Source: JANWYT01 sp034437555 | GTDB lineage: Bacteria; Chloroflexota; Anaerolineae; Aggregatilineales; Phototrophicaceae | Length of the DNA: 64,000 nt | NCBI GenBank assembly: GCA_034437555.1 | Contig: DAOTTQ010000067.1 | Coordinates: 1 to 64,000 of the forward strand | Direction: 5' to 3' | Shown here: positions 1-8,773 of the stretch, piece after piece | How the letters are laid out: each line of letters opens with the position of its first letter | How positions within the stretch are numbered: the first letter of the stretch is position 1 | Program-made: the position numbers and the translations under genes | Notes under the pieces: generated by a model | What the model was told of the DNA's origin: nothing | The model's input: only the letters and a program-made list of their open reading frames with translations | Database searches by the model: none

Positions 1-2547
1 CGGTTTGAAAAGGGCAAACAACTTAAAAAGGCTGAAGTAGAGAAACTCAATAGAGAACATCACAAATATCTGGGTGATGAAAGCTGGAACTGGAGCGTGC
101 TGGAAAAGCGGGTAGAAGAGCGCCAGAATGCTATGACGAAACGGCGTAAAGAAGAACGGCACAGCCGTTTTAGCCGTTCTGATGATGGGGTAGAGTATGT
201 GCCGTTGCGTGGCTTTGACTTGGCTTCGGCGTGCCAACGTCTGATATTTATTGGTGAGGCGGGAAGTGGTAAAACAACGGCAGTTAAAAATTTGGTAACG
301 GCACTTTCGGGCGACCAAATCCCGCAGTGGGAACGTCCTATTAACGCCAACAACATTGGCTACTGGACGCACAAGGGCATCACGCCCATTTTAATCAATG
401 CGCGTGAGTTCTTTTCTGCCCCCGACTTTGACCCCAAAGCCGAAAGTTTGCTAAAAGCGATTGGGAAGCAAACCGCATTAAATGGCATTACTAAAGAGAT
501 AGACGAAGACCTGAAAGAATTTGGCGCGGTGGTGGTCATTGATGGCTTGGATAGCGTGCTTGTTGGCGCAAAAAACCAGCTTGGAAAGATGCAAAATCGC
601 ATTACAGAGTTTTTAGAAAGTGTGCGCGATAACTACAAAGGCGCACGAATCATTATCACATCACGCCCCCAAGCCTTTGAGGATTGGCAAATTAAAGGTT
701 ATACCACAGTGCATTACCAACCTCTTAACGATGCCTTACGGGCTGAATTGGTAGAAAAGGCGTACAACGTTATTTTGCCCCCCGAAGAAAATAATAAAGC
801 CAAAGAACGCGCCAATGAACTCCTCTTAGAACTTAAAGAGTATTCGGAAGAGCTTAGCCGCAATCCGCGCTTTGTGACGTTGCTTGCTACGCTATACCCT
901 ATGAATCGCGGGGTGCTGTATGCTAAAACAATCGACCTTCAGCTGGATAAGTGGGCAAGTGAACCCACAGTAACCGCGTCCTCATTGCGCGAATTGCTTC
1001 AACAAGACACCGATGAACAGGCGAAAGACTATATTCTAACTAAACTCGGCAAGCTGGCATTTGAAGCCACCCGTGACTACATTACCGTAACGCATGATGA
1101 GGTTGTGCCTGTGGCTCTTCTGCGTGATCACATTGGCGCAATTAGTGAAGAAGTAGGGGCAGATACGGTCAATATCCAAAAGTACCTTAGTCAATCGGCG
1201 TATGTGCTTGTGCCTAAAAAAGAGGGCGGAACGCAAGTTGCTTTTCAATTTGCACACAAGAGCTTTAGGGAGTATTTAGCGGCGTATTGGCTACATAAAG
1301 ATACGATGGAACACTCACAAAATTTTCAACTGGCACGCGAGCTGGTAGAGCAAAATCCGTCTGTGTGGATAGAGACACTTCGTTGGCTAGGGGATGTCAT
1401 TAACAACGATGGCACACAAATTATGAATCCCTATATCTGGACACTACTTGATGACCTCTTAGAGGACGAAGCCCCAGACGTTGCCACAGAAAAGGATACC
1501 CAGCAGTTTTATGCGGCTTGGCTGGCGGGGCAAATTATCTATGACCAAAAAATCCATGAGATGTATCAAGCCGGTAGCCTGGGAAAGAGTCATATCACGC
1601 TTTATGAAACGGTGCTTGATTGGTTGGCGTTACTTCTTAAAACCAAAGATGCGCTAGACGTAGAGGATCGCGCACACTGTGGACGCTTGCTAGGGCGGAT
1701 GAGCGTGCGCCGTGAGGGGGTAGGGCGAGTTTTAGGTAAGTATAACGTAAAGGGCTTGCCCGATATTAAATGGTGTCCTGTGGAAGAGGGCGAGTTCTTG
1801 ACGGGGAGCGACCCCGACAAAGACCCCTATGCCATGCAGAATGAGCGTAAACTAGCATCTTGGTTTGTGGACGAGTTCGAGATGAGCAAGTATCCCGTTA
1901 CCTATGAACAATATGAAGCATTTGTTGAGGATGGCGGTTATGGCACCAATGACTACTGGACAAAGAGCGGGCTAGAGTGGCGCGAGAGAAATGAGTTTCC
2001 CACGTATGGTTGGGACGACCCCGACAAATTCTGGCACATTAGCAATCATCCTGTGGTGGGCATTACCTGGTATGAGGCGTATGCTTTTTGCCGTTGGTTA
2101 AGCGAAAAAACGGGGAATAATGTGCGCCTTCCTACAGAAACCGAATGGGAAAAGGCGGCGCGTGGTACGGAAGGTTTTCTGTATCCGTATGGCAACGAGT
2201 TTAGCGTTAAGGGCGGCAACACGCGCCGTACCAATCTTAACCGCACAACAGCAGTGGGCTTGTTTACGGGCTATTCTTCACCTTATGGGCTAGATGATAT
2301 GAGTGGCAACATTTATCAATGGTGTTCTACGGCATACGACATTACTAATTTTGGGCAAAAAGACGAGACGATTAGCCTAGAAAACCCCGAACCGCCGATT
2401 GGTGGCTTTAGGGTAAAGCGTGTGCTAAAGGGGGGAAGCTGGAAAAGCTATGATGGCTTTGCGCGGTGTGCGTATCGTTTTGGCGAATATCCGCAGTTCA
2501 CCAGCAATTATTGGGGCTTTAGAATTGTGCGTTCCAAGAAATCCTAA
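1..2547 (+). CDS. NACHT-family STAND ATPase with C-terminal FGE-sulfatase (SUMF1) domain, 5' end outside window
   Basis: The frame is open to the left edge, so the true start lies upstream; the first in-window ATG is at 97. Numbered from that ATG, a P-loop GEAGSGKTT sits near residues 53-61. A Walker B-like VVVIDGLD and a sensor-like IIITSRP follow, as in NACHT/STAND signalling ATPases. A helical middle region leads to a C-terminal formylglycine-generating-enzyme fold from about residue 590, with the hallmarks YPVTYEQYEAF, RLPTETEWEKAARG, GLDDMSGN, LKGGSW and a terminal NYWGFR. The two catalytic cysteines of true FGE, expected just after GGSW, are absent: SYDGFARCAYR stands there and holds only one Cys. 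The domain is therefore probably a binding module rather than an oxidase. Role (sensor or conflict protein) is inferred. A terminator follows at 2563. Confidence 0.85.
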   Translation, partial: RFEKGKQLKKAEVEKLNREHHKYLGDESWNWSVLEKRVEERQNAMTKRRKEERHSRFSRSDDGVEYVPLRGFDLASACQRLIFIGEAGSGKTTAVKNLVTALSGDQIPQWERPINANNIGYWTHKGITPILINAREFFSAPDFDPKAESLLKAIGKQTALNGITKEIDEDLKEFGAVVVIDGLDSVLVGAKNQLGKMQNRITEFLESVRDNYKGARIIITSRPQAFEDWQIKGYTTVHYQPLNDALRAELVEKAYNVILPPEENNKAKERANELLLELKEYSEELSRNPRFVTLLATLYPMNRGVLYAKTIDLQLDKWASEPTVTASSLRELLQQDTDEQAKDYILTKLGKLAFEATRDYITVTHDEVVPVALLRDHIGAISEEVGADTVNIQKYLSQSAYVLVPKKEGGTQVAFQFAHKSFREYLAAYWLHKDTMEHSQNFQLARELVEQNPSVWIETLRWLGDVINNDGTQIMNPYIWTLLDDLLEDEAPDVATEKDTQQFYAAWLAGQIIYDQKIHEMYQAGSLGKSHITLYETVLDWLALLLKTKDALDVEDRAHCGRLLGRMSVRREGVGRVLGKYNVKGLPDIKWCPVEEGEFLTGSDPDKDPYAMQNERKLASWFVDEFEMSKYPVTYEQYEAFVEDGGYGTNDYWTKSGLEWRERNEFPTYGWDDPDKFWHISNHPVVGITWYEAYAFCRWLSEKTGNNVRLPTETEWEKAARGTEGFLYPYGNEFSVKGGNTRRTNLNRTTAVGLFTGYSSPYGLDDMSGNIYQWCSTAYDITNFGQKDETISLENPEPPIGGFRVKRVLKGGSWKSYDGFARCAYRFGEYPQFTSNYWGFRIVRSKKS

Positions 2548-2562
2548 ATACATTAGATCGTT

Positions 2563-2584
2563 AGGGGCTTAATGCCCCTTTTTT
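2563..2584 (+). terminator. Rho-independent terminator after the NACHT-FGE gene
   Basis: AGGGGC and GCCCCT form a 6-bp stem around a five-base loop, followed directly by a run of T. It lies 16 bases past the stop codon. Confidence 0.85.
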
Positions 2585-2666
2585 GAGCAATAGCGTGGTA
2601 ATATCAAGGCTCTTTGGCATATTGTCTTTGTGAGCTGATGCAAAAGAACGCCCATAAGTTTTGATT

Positions 2667-2694
2667 TTTACAGCAATTGATGCGTTTCTAATGT
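2667..2694 (+). promoter_or_regulatory. Possible promoter of the M16C peptidase gene
   Basis: TTTACA and TAATGT are separated by 16 bases, about 75 bases ahead of the start codon. The -35 matches the TTTACA seen in two other predicted promoters of this window (54764 and 57994). The rest of the 221-base gap between the two genes holds only the terminator at 2563. Confidence 0.4.
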
Positions 2695-2768
2695 AAATCT
2701 TGTAAAGAACGCTTTACCATTTAGAAAATTTCAAATAGAACCGCAACATACAGAATAGGACAAGGTTC

Positions 2769-5687
2769 ATGCAAACGATACACGGTTTTGAACTGATACG
2801 TGAGGCATATCTTCCAGAGCTTTCTTCTAAGGTAAAGCACTATAAACACACAAAAACAGGCGCAGAACTGCTGAGTGTGGAAAACGACGACGAAAATAAA
2901 TCCTTTGGTGTGGGCTTGCTTACGCCCCCTTGGGATAGTACAGGCTTGCCCCACATTCTAGAACATAGTGTGCTGTCGGGTAGCCGAAAATATGCCGTTA
3001 AAGAGCCGTTTGTGGAATTGCTTAAAACGTCGGTTGCCAGCTTTATTAACGCCATGACTTTTCCTGATATGACTGTGTATCCTGTGGCAAGCACCAACGT
3101 AAAGGACTTTTATAACCTGATTGATGTGTATTTGGATGCGGTGTTTTACCCCCTCATCACAGAAAAGACTTTTCAACAAGAGGGATGGCACTACGAAGGT
3201 ACATCACCCGATGACCCCTTAACATATAAGGGCGTGGTGTTTAATGAAATGAAGGGCTATTTCTCTACGCCAGAATTTATACTAGGCGATGAAATAAAGC
3301 GTGTCCTGATGCCCGATACCCCCTATGCCAACAATAGCGGTGGCAATCCCGCTGTGATGCCCGATTTAACGTATGATGCCTTCAAACGCTTTCACGCCAC
3401 TTATTATCACCCCTCTAACGCGCGCTTCTTCTTCTATGGGGATGATGACCCCGAAGAACGCTTGCGCTTAGTAAATGCGTTTATTGCTGACTTTAGTCAC
3501 CAAGACGTGAATAGCGTCATTCCCACACAGCCACGCTGGAACGAACCCCGCACAGAAACGGTGCTTGTGGATGCGGGCGATGCGACTGATGACGACAATA
3601 AGGGCTTGATGACCGTCAGCTGGCTTCTTTCTGAAGTGACGGATACCGAGAAGATGCTTGCCCTACAAATTTTGAACGATATTTTGATAGGTACGGCTGC
3701 TTCGCCCTTGCGTAAAGCCCTCATTGAAAGCGGTTTGGGCGAGGATGTGACGGGCGGTGGCATTGACCCTTATGCGCGTGAAGTCGCGTTTGTGGTGGGC
3801 ATGAAGGGTATTGTGGCGGACGATTCTCCTGATATTGAAACGCTTATCCTAGAAACCTTGTCGGCTTTGGCGGATGATGGCATTGATAAAGACACGCTAG
3901 AATCGTCACTGAATACCGTCGAATTTGCGCTTCGGGAACGCAACACGGGGCGTTATCCACGTGGTTTGGCGGCGTTTATCGGCATTTTGCCCACATGGCT
4001 ACATGGTGGTAACCCCATTGATGCACTGTCTTTTGAACGCGATTTACAAGCCATCAAAGACGACATTGTAAAGAACCCCCAATACTTTGAAGAAATGATT
4101 GGCAAGGCGTTGCTGTCTAATCCTCATCGCGTCACATTGATTATGAAGCCCGACCCTGAAGTAAAGGTGCGCCGCGAAGAAGCCGAAAAATCACGCCTAG
4201 AAGCTGAAAAATCACGCTTTACCCGCGAACACATTGAAACGCTCATCAAGGATGCCGAAGTGCTTAAGCAACTTCAAGAAATCCCTGATGACCCTGCCGA
4301 AGTGGCTAAATTGCCTGTGTTATCGTTAAGTGACCTTGACCGCGAAATTAAGCCTGTGCCGATTGAATCGCTGGCACTAGGGGGAACACCCGTTTTGTAT
4401 CATGAGATTGGCACAAGTGGCGTGGTGTACGTGGATGTTGCCCTAAACATGAAGGCGTTTTCTACGGTGCATGTGCCGTATGTCAATTTGTTTAGCAAAG
4501 CCCTGACCGAAATGGGAACGCACACTCAATCTTTCGTACAACTGATTGAGCGTATAGGCGCGAAAACGGGCGGGGTAGACGCAAACCCCTTTGTGAGCTT
4601 AAAAGTGGGTGGCAAGGAAAGCGTAGCGTATTTGGTATTGCGTGCCAAGTCGATGGCAAGCCAGACCCAAGACATGCTAGACATCATCAAGGATATTTTG
4701 CTAACGATTAAGCTAGACGATAAAGAACGCTTTAAGCAAATGGTGTTAGAAGAAAAAGCCGACATGGAATCCTATTTGGGTATGACGGGGCATGTGCTTT
4801 CTAATAGCCGTTTGCGTGGGCAATTTGACGAAATCGGCTGGTTTAATGAGCAAAATAACGGCGTGTCGCAATTGTTCTTCTTACGAGAACTGGCACAGCG
4901 CGTAGAAACCGACTGGACAGGCGTACTTTCTATACTAGAAGATATGCGCCGTGTTTTGGTGAATCGAGACGGTATGCTCATTAACGTTACTGCCGATAAG
5001 CCCCTTTGGGATGCGTTTAAGCCCCAAGTGGAATCCTTCTTAGATGCCTTTCCTCAATTTCCGCTTAATTTCCAAACATGGCAATGGTCACGCACACCCC
5101 TTCATGAAGGTTTTATTGTGCCAACGCAAGTTAATTTTGTGGGCAAGGGCGCAAACCTGTTTGAGCTAGGCTACGAACTGACGGGGGCGCATTACGTGGT
5201 GATTAACCACCTTAACCTAACGTACCTGTGGACGAAAGTTCGCGTGCAAGGTGGGGCGTATGGTGGGCGATTGCTGTTTAATCCCATTTCTGGCGTAGCC
5301 ACCTATCTAAGCTGGCAAGACCCCAATACCACGCAAACGCTGGCAAACTATGATGCTTCTGCCGACTTCTTGCGTCAGCTAGAGCTTACACCCATCGAAC
5401 TGGAAAAAGCCATCATTGGGGCAATTGGGGGCGTAGATACCTATCTTTTGCCCGATGCCAAAGGCTTTAGTAGCATGACGAACTATTTGCTGGGTTATAC
5501 CGATGAAATGCGCCAGCAACGCCGCGATGAAATTTTTGCTACCACACTTAAAGATTTCAGGGCGTTTGGCGATGTTTTGGCACACATGGCAGAAACGGGC
5601 TATATAGTATTGGCAGGCGCACCCAACGCTGTCCAAGAAGCCAATACAGCGTTAAACAATTTGCTGACTGTAACACAATTACAGTAA
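2769..5687 (+). CDS. M16C family zinc metalloprotease (presequence protease / insulinase type)
   Basis: 972 residues, the normal length for M16C enzymes, which fuse two M16 halves into a clam-shell that degrades peptides. The inverted zinc motif HILEH is at residues 62-66, with the third zinc ligand in VVFNEMKGYFS (Glu about 160). The adjacent LEHSVLSGSRKY and the PDMTVYPVASTN segment are typical of the PreP/Cym1 branch. The C-terminal half (from about 530) lacks the zinc motif, as expected. A charged helix near residues 465-485 repeats EAEKSR twice and probably forms the hinge linking the halves. No signal peptide is visible, so it is predicted cytoplasmic and may clear small peptides. ATG at 2769 has AGGA about 9 bases upstream. 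A strong hairpin terminator follows. Confidence 0.92.
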   Translation: MQTIHGFELIREAYLPELSSKVKHYKHTKTGAELLSVENDDENKSFGVGLLTPPWDSTGLPHILEHSVLSGSRKYAVKEPFVELLKTSVASFINAMTFPDMTVYPVASTNVKDFYNLIDVYLDAVFYPLITEKTFQQEGWHYEGTSPDDPLTYKGVVFNEMKGYFSTPEFILGDEIKRVLMPDTPYANNSGGNPAVMPDLTYDAFKRFHATYYHPSNARFFFYGDDDPEERLRLVNAFIADFSHQDVNSVIPTQPRWNEPRTETVLVDAGDATDDDNKGLMTVSWLLSEVTDTEKMLALQILNDILIGTAASPLRKALIESGLGEDVTGGGIDPYAREVAFVVGMKGIVADDSPDIETLILETLSALADDGIDKDTLESSLNTVEFALRERNTGRYPRGLAAFIGILPTWLHGGNPIDALSFERDLQAIKDDIVKNPQYFEEMIGKALLSNPHRVTLIMKPDPEVKVRREEAEKSRLEAEKSRFTREHIETLIKDAEVLKQLQEIPDDPAEVAKLPVLSLSDLDREIKPVPIESLALGGTPVLYHEIGTSGVVYVDVALNMKAFSTVHVPYVNLFSKALTEMGTHTQSFVQLIERIGAKTGGVDANPFVSLKVGGKESVAYLVLRAKSMASQTQDMLDIIKDILLTIKLDDKERFKQMVLEEKADMESYLGMTGHVLSNSRLRGQFDEIGWFNEQNNGVSQLFFLRELAQRVETDWTGVLSILEDMRRVLVNRDGMLINVTADKPLWDAFKPQVESFLDAFPQFPLNFQTWQWSRTPLHEGFIVPTQVNFVGKGANLFELGYELTGAHYVVINHLNLTYLWTKVRVQGGAYGGRLLFNPISGVATYLSWQDPNTTQTLANYDASADFLRQLELTPIELEKAIIGAIGGVDTYLLPDAKGFSSMTNYLLGYTDEMRQQRRDEIFATTLKDFRAFGDVLAHMAETGYIVLAGAPNAVQEANTALNNLLTVTQLQ

Positions 5688-5716
5688 ACCCTCTGCAATT
5701 TAGCCCTATCTGTTGT

Positions 5717-5754
5717 ATCATGCACGTTCACAATATTGAGCGTGCATGATTTTT
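5717..5754 (+). terminator. Strong hairpin terminator after the M16C gene
   Basis: ATCATGCACG pairs perfectly with CGTGCATGAT. The stem continues through one G-T pair and TCA/TGA to a six-base loop, giving about 14 pairs before a T run at 5750-5754. It ends only 16 bases before the next start codon. Confidence 0.85.
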
Positions 5755-5770
5755 GGGGTGGGTTACTATC

Positions 5771-6469
5771 ATGAGGCAAAAACAACTTTTGGCGTGGCTG
5801 GTTCATTTGTATACCGCTACGGGGGGCATCTTGGGCGTATTCGCGCTGGGTTTTGCCGCTAACGGTCAAATTAGAGAGTGCTACGCGTTGCTGGTACTAC
5901 AAATGATAGTGGATGCCACTGACGGTATGTTGGCGCGACGCATTAACATCAAAGAAATGTTGCCCCATTTTGATGGTGCAATGCTGGATAACGTGATTGA
6001 TATGTTTACGTATATCTGGATACCCCTTTTTATTATGCTCAACCAAGCCTTGTTGCCTCATCCCGTGTGGGTGGTGTTTCCTGCGTTGGCGGCTATGTAC
6101 GCGTATGGACAAACCAACATGAAAACAGATGAGGGCTACTTTATTGGCTTTCCGTCATATTGGAATATTATCGCGCTTTACCTATATTGGTTGCGCCCCG
6201 ATGCTGTGTTTGCGGTGGCTCTGGTCGTTGTGCCTTCGGTCTTGTCGTTTGTGCCTACGCGCTATTTGTACCCTAGTAAGGGCATGGCATTTTGGAAAAC
6301 AGCTTGGGGCTTGGGCATGGTGTGGTTTGCGTGTGTACTGTGGCTTTTAGCCCAAGAAACCCCCGACAGCTTATGGGTGCTTGCCAGCCTATTTTTTCCT
6401 GTGTGGTATATTGCCATTAGCTTTTATGTCGAGTGGCGCACGCGCCGTTCTCAACCTGTTGCCTTGTAG
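5771..6469 (+). CDS. pcs: CDP-alcohol phosphatidyltransferase, phosphatidylcholine synthase-like
   Basis: A membrane protein of 232 residues with several hydrophobic helices and the CDP-alcohol phosphotransferase signature: D48-x2-D51-G52-x2-A55-R56, then G69-x3-D73-x3-D77. The 12-residue spacing between AR and G is longer than the usual 8-9. Together with KEMLPHFDGAMLD it resembles bacterial phosphatidylcholine synthase (Pcs), which condenses CDP-diacylglycerol with choline. The start is placed at ATG 5771, preceded by GGGGTGGG. The in-frame TTG at 5753 falls inside the upstream terminator and is rejected. The dihydrouridine synthase gene follows after 12 bases. The substrate assignment is inferred from motif spacing; another CDP-alcohol enzyme such as a phosphatidylserine synthase is possible. 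Confidence 0.7.
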   Translation: MRQKQLLAWLVHLYTATGGILGVFALGFAANGQIRECYALLVLQMIVDATDGMLARRINIKEMLPHFDGAMLDNVIDMFTYIWIPLFIMLNQALLPHPVWVVFPALAAMYAYGQTNMKTDEGYFIGFPSYWNIIALYLYWLRPDAVFAVALVVVPSVLSFVPTRYLYPSKGMAFWKTAWGLGMVWFACVLWLLAQETPDSLWVLASLFFPVWYIAISFYVEWRTRRSQPVAL

Positions 6470-6481
6470 AAAGAACCCTTT

Positions 6482-7495
6482 ATGATGACCCCTGTATCCG
6501 CGCCAACTGCGCTTCGTTCCTTTAAGATTGGTGAGATTGTCATTGCGAATAACGTCACACTTGCGCCGATGGCGGGTCACTCGCATTATGCGTTTCGCTC
6601 GCTTATTCGTGAGGTAGGCGGATGTGGGCTAGTAACCACAGAACTCATTAGCAGTGAGGCGTTCCAGATGAAGGGGCGGCGTGAAAAAGCCATCCGCATG
6701 TTCGACTTTAAGCCAGAAGAATTTCCGCTTTCTGTTCAATTGTTCGGCAGTGACCCATACATCATGGCAGAAGCCGCCAAAATGGTGGTGGATTATGGCG
6801 CGGCTATCGTAGACATTAATATGGGGTGCTGGGTGCCAAAAGTGGCAAAGAAGGGTGCAGGCGCAGCCCTTTTGCGTGATGTGGATACGGCAACGGCAGT
6901 GGTGGATGCGGTGGTAAAAGCCGTCTCTGTGCCTGTCACGGTTAAAGTGCGGAGTGGCTTTGAAGATGGCGTTGTCACGGCAATTCCGTTTGCTAGGGCA
7001 GCCGAAGCGTGTGGTGTGCAAGCCATTGCTGTACATGCGCGTTTTGCCGGTCAAGGGCATACCGGCTGCGCTGATTGGGACGTGATACGGCGCGTGAAAG
7101 AAACAGTTCAGCACATCCCCATTATTGGCAACGGTGATGTGATTGATGGCGTGTCTGCCAAGCGGATGCTAGATGAAACCGGCTGTGATGCGGTGATGAT
7201 AGGGCGGGCGGCATTGGGCAAGCCGTACTTGTTTAGGCAAGTGTCGCATTACTTAGAAACGGGCGAAACGCTGCCCGACCCCCCACGTGAAGAACGCGCC
7301 AAATTAGCATTAGAACATGCTCGGCGTGTGGTAGATACCACATGGATGAGAACAGAGAGCGCGGTAAAAGAGCTAAGAGGGCAATTGTCTAAGTATGCGC
7401 TGGATGAAGAGGGGAGTGTGATTATCCGTAACCAATTGGTACGGGCAACCACACCCGAAGAAATAGAAGCTATTTTGCAAAGCGTGATGGGCTAA
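6482..7495 (+). CDS. dus: tRNA-dihydrouridine synthase (DusB/NifR3 family)
   Basis: 337 residues forming an FMN-binding TIM barrel that reduces uridine in tRNA with NADPH. Visible hallmarks are VTLAPMAGHSHYAFR at the N-terminus, the VQLFGSDP loop, the active-site cysteine C116 in DINMGCWVPK, VTVKVRSGF, IAVHAR and IIGNGDV. The residue after the catalytic Cys is Trp, where most Dus proteins have Pro. A C-terminal helical domain follows residue 250. It lies 12 bases after the pcs-like gene and is probably cotranscribed. Its TAA overlaps the stop of the convergent SGNH hydrolase gene by 4 bases. Confidence 0.93.
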   Translation: MMTPVSAPTALRSFKIGEIVIANNVTLAPMAGHSHYAFRSLIREVGGCGLVTTELISSEAFQMKGRREKAIRMFDFKPEEFPLSVQLFGSDPYIMAEAAKMVVDYGAAIVDINMGCWVPKVAKKGAGAALLRDVDTATAVVDAVVKAVSVPVTVKVRSGFEDGVVTAIPFARAAEACGVQAIAVHARFAGQGHTGCADWDVIRRVKETVQHIPIIGNGDVIDGVSAKRMLDETGCDAVMIGRAALGKPYLFRQVSHYLETGETLPDPPREERAKLALEHARRVVDTTWMRTESAVKELRGQLSKYALDEEGSVIIRNQLVRATTPEEIEAILQSVMG

Positions 7496-8748
7496 TTACA
7501 CAGCTCACCATTGTTGATGAGAACACGCACACATTCGGTTACTTTTGCGCCTGCAATTAAATGTCCCTCATCTGTCCAATGCCCTTCAGGGCTGGGCTTA
7601 TAGTGTGTGTCGTTAAGTAGGCTGTAAACGTCAATCACTTCTAGCCCCACTTCACTGGCAATGCCCCTAAAATCATTGAGCGTTCTGCTAGGGGTGGGGT
7701 AGTCATTTAATGATGGAATGCTTAAAACAACCAACCGTGACCCTAAGCTCTCTACGGTTTGATTAAGCTCTGCGAGGTAGGCGCGTGTGCGCTGAACGCT
7801 TTCCTCATTGCTATCTCGGATAGGGCGGTTGACGAGGTTATTCAGTACATTGACCCCTAATGCGCCTAAACTGGTTTGTCGCAACAAAATTTCTAGCTCA
7901 TTTTGTGAGGCGGGTTGCCCGATGGCTCTAAAGAACAAATTTTGTTCTGATAACTGGGTGGGGTTAAATTCACTATCAAGACTGTAGCCATAAACGAACA
8001 CATCTTTATCGCGGACGCGCAAGCGCACGATATTATCAAGTGGATACAAATTCTCGAAGAAGTCGTTCTCAAAAAAGCCTAGAATCACCAAGTCGGGTTG
8101 CATAAGCGGAATAAACTCTTTTGCGCTGGCAATAGCTTGTCCTGTCGCCGACCCGGCAATGCCCACGTTCCAAATGCTTACTTCTTGCCCCAAGCCTTTT
8201 TGGAGGGTTTCTACCCAACCGTTGCCGATACTGGCGGATGCCCCCCACGTAAAGGAATCGCCCAATGTGAGAATACGATAGCCGTTACTAGGCAAGTCTT
8301 GGGCAATATAGTCTGTGTTGCTATAAAAGCCCTGTGCGTTAATGATGCACTGGCGTTGTTCGGGAAGTGTGGGGTTCGCACAGAAAGCCTCATCACGGGG
8401 TGCGTTAGGGTTCAGCCTGCATCCCATCTGTGGGTTACAAATATGCCCATCACTGTATTGGATGGGTTGTCGGCTTTCGGCAACAATTTGGGGGGTGTAA
8501 TTAGGGGCGTAGCCCGCCACACGCAACACCACCTCTAACGCAAATATGCTAATTATCATGGTGAAAAGTGCGCCCCCAATGCGCCAGCGAATAAAGCTAG
8601 CAACCATCATAAACGCGCCTATGGTGATGATGAAAATTTGCCCTGCGCCAATGCCTGCCTGTGTACTGGGCAATAATTCGCCTAAGAAAGCCAGACCAAT
8701 GAGCAAAATTCCCCCAATAAAAATGTGCCAACGTTTAAGTCTTTTCAT
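7492..8748 (-). CDS. Membrane-anchored SGNH/GDSL hydrolase
   Basis: 418 residues. Two or three hydrophobic helices occupy residues 1-85, followed by an extracytoplasmic esterase/acyltransferase-like domain. SGNH blocks are visible: the nucleophile Ser in ILTLGDSFTWG (about 160), a Gly in WNVGIAGSATGQ, GFFENDFF carrying the Asn of block III, and Asp/His in GHWTDEGH near residue 395. This layout resembles the SGNH domains of cell-envelope polysaccharide acyltransferases and esterases; the substrate is unknown. The SH3b-protein gene lies 25 bases upstream on the same strand, suggesting an envelope operon. Confidence 0.82.
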   Translation of the reverse strand: MKRLKRWHIFIGGILLIGLAFLGELLPSTQAGIGAGQIFIITIGAFMMVASFIRWRIGGALFTMIISIFALEVVLRVAGYAPNYTPQIVAESRQPIQYSDGHICNPQMGCRLNPNAPRDEAFCANPTLPEQRQCIINAQGFYSNTDYIAQDLPSNGYRILTLGDSFTWGASASIGNGWVETLQKGLGQEVSIWNVGIAGSATGQAIASAKEFIPLMQPDLVILGFFENDFFENLYPLDNIVRLRVRDKDVFVYGYSLDSEFNPTQLSEQNLFFRAIGQPASQNELEILLRQTSLGALGVNVLNNLVNRPIRDSNEESVQRTRAYLAELNQTVESLGSRLVVLSIPSLNDYPTPSRTLNDFRGIASEVGLEVIDVYSLLNDTHYKPSPEGHWTDEGHLIAGAKVTECVRVLINNGELCN

Positions 8749-8773
8749 GACGTATTGCCCTTCTTTAGGTGAT

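Noticed and set aside
2548..2768. Template repeat of a diversity-generating retroelement after the NACHT-FGE gene
   Set aside because: I saw no near-copy of the gene's 3' end in this gap and no reverse transcriptase in the window.
5753..5770. TTG start for the phosphatidylcholine-synthase-like gene
   Set aside because: It lies in the T run of the upstream terminator; ATG 5771 has a GGGGTGGG ribosome site.
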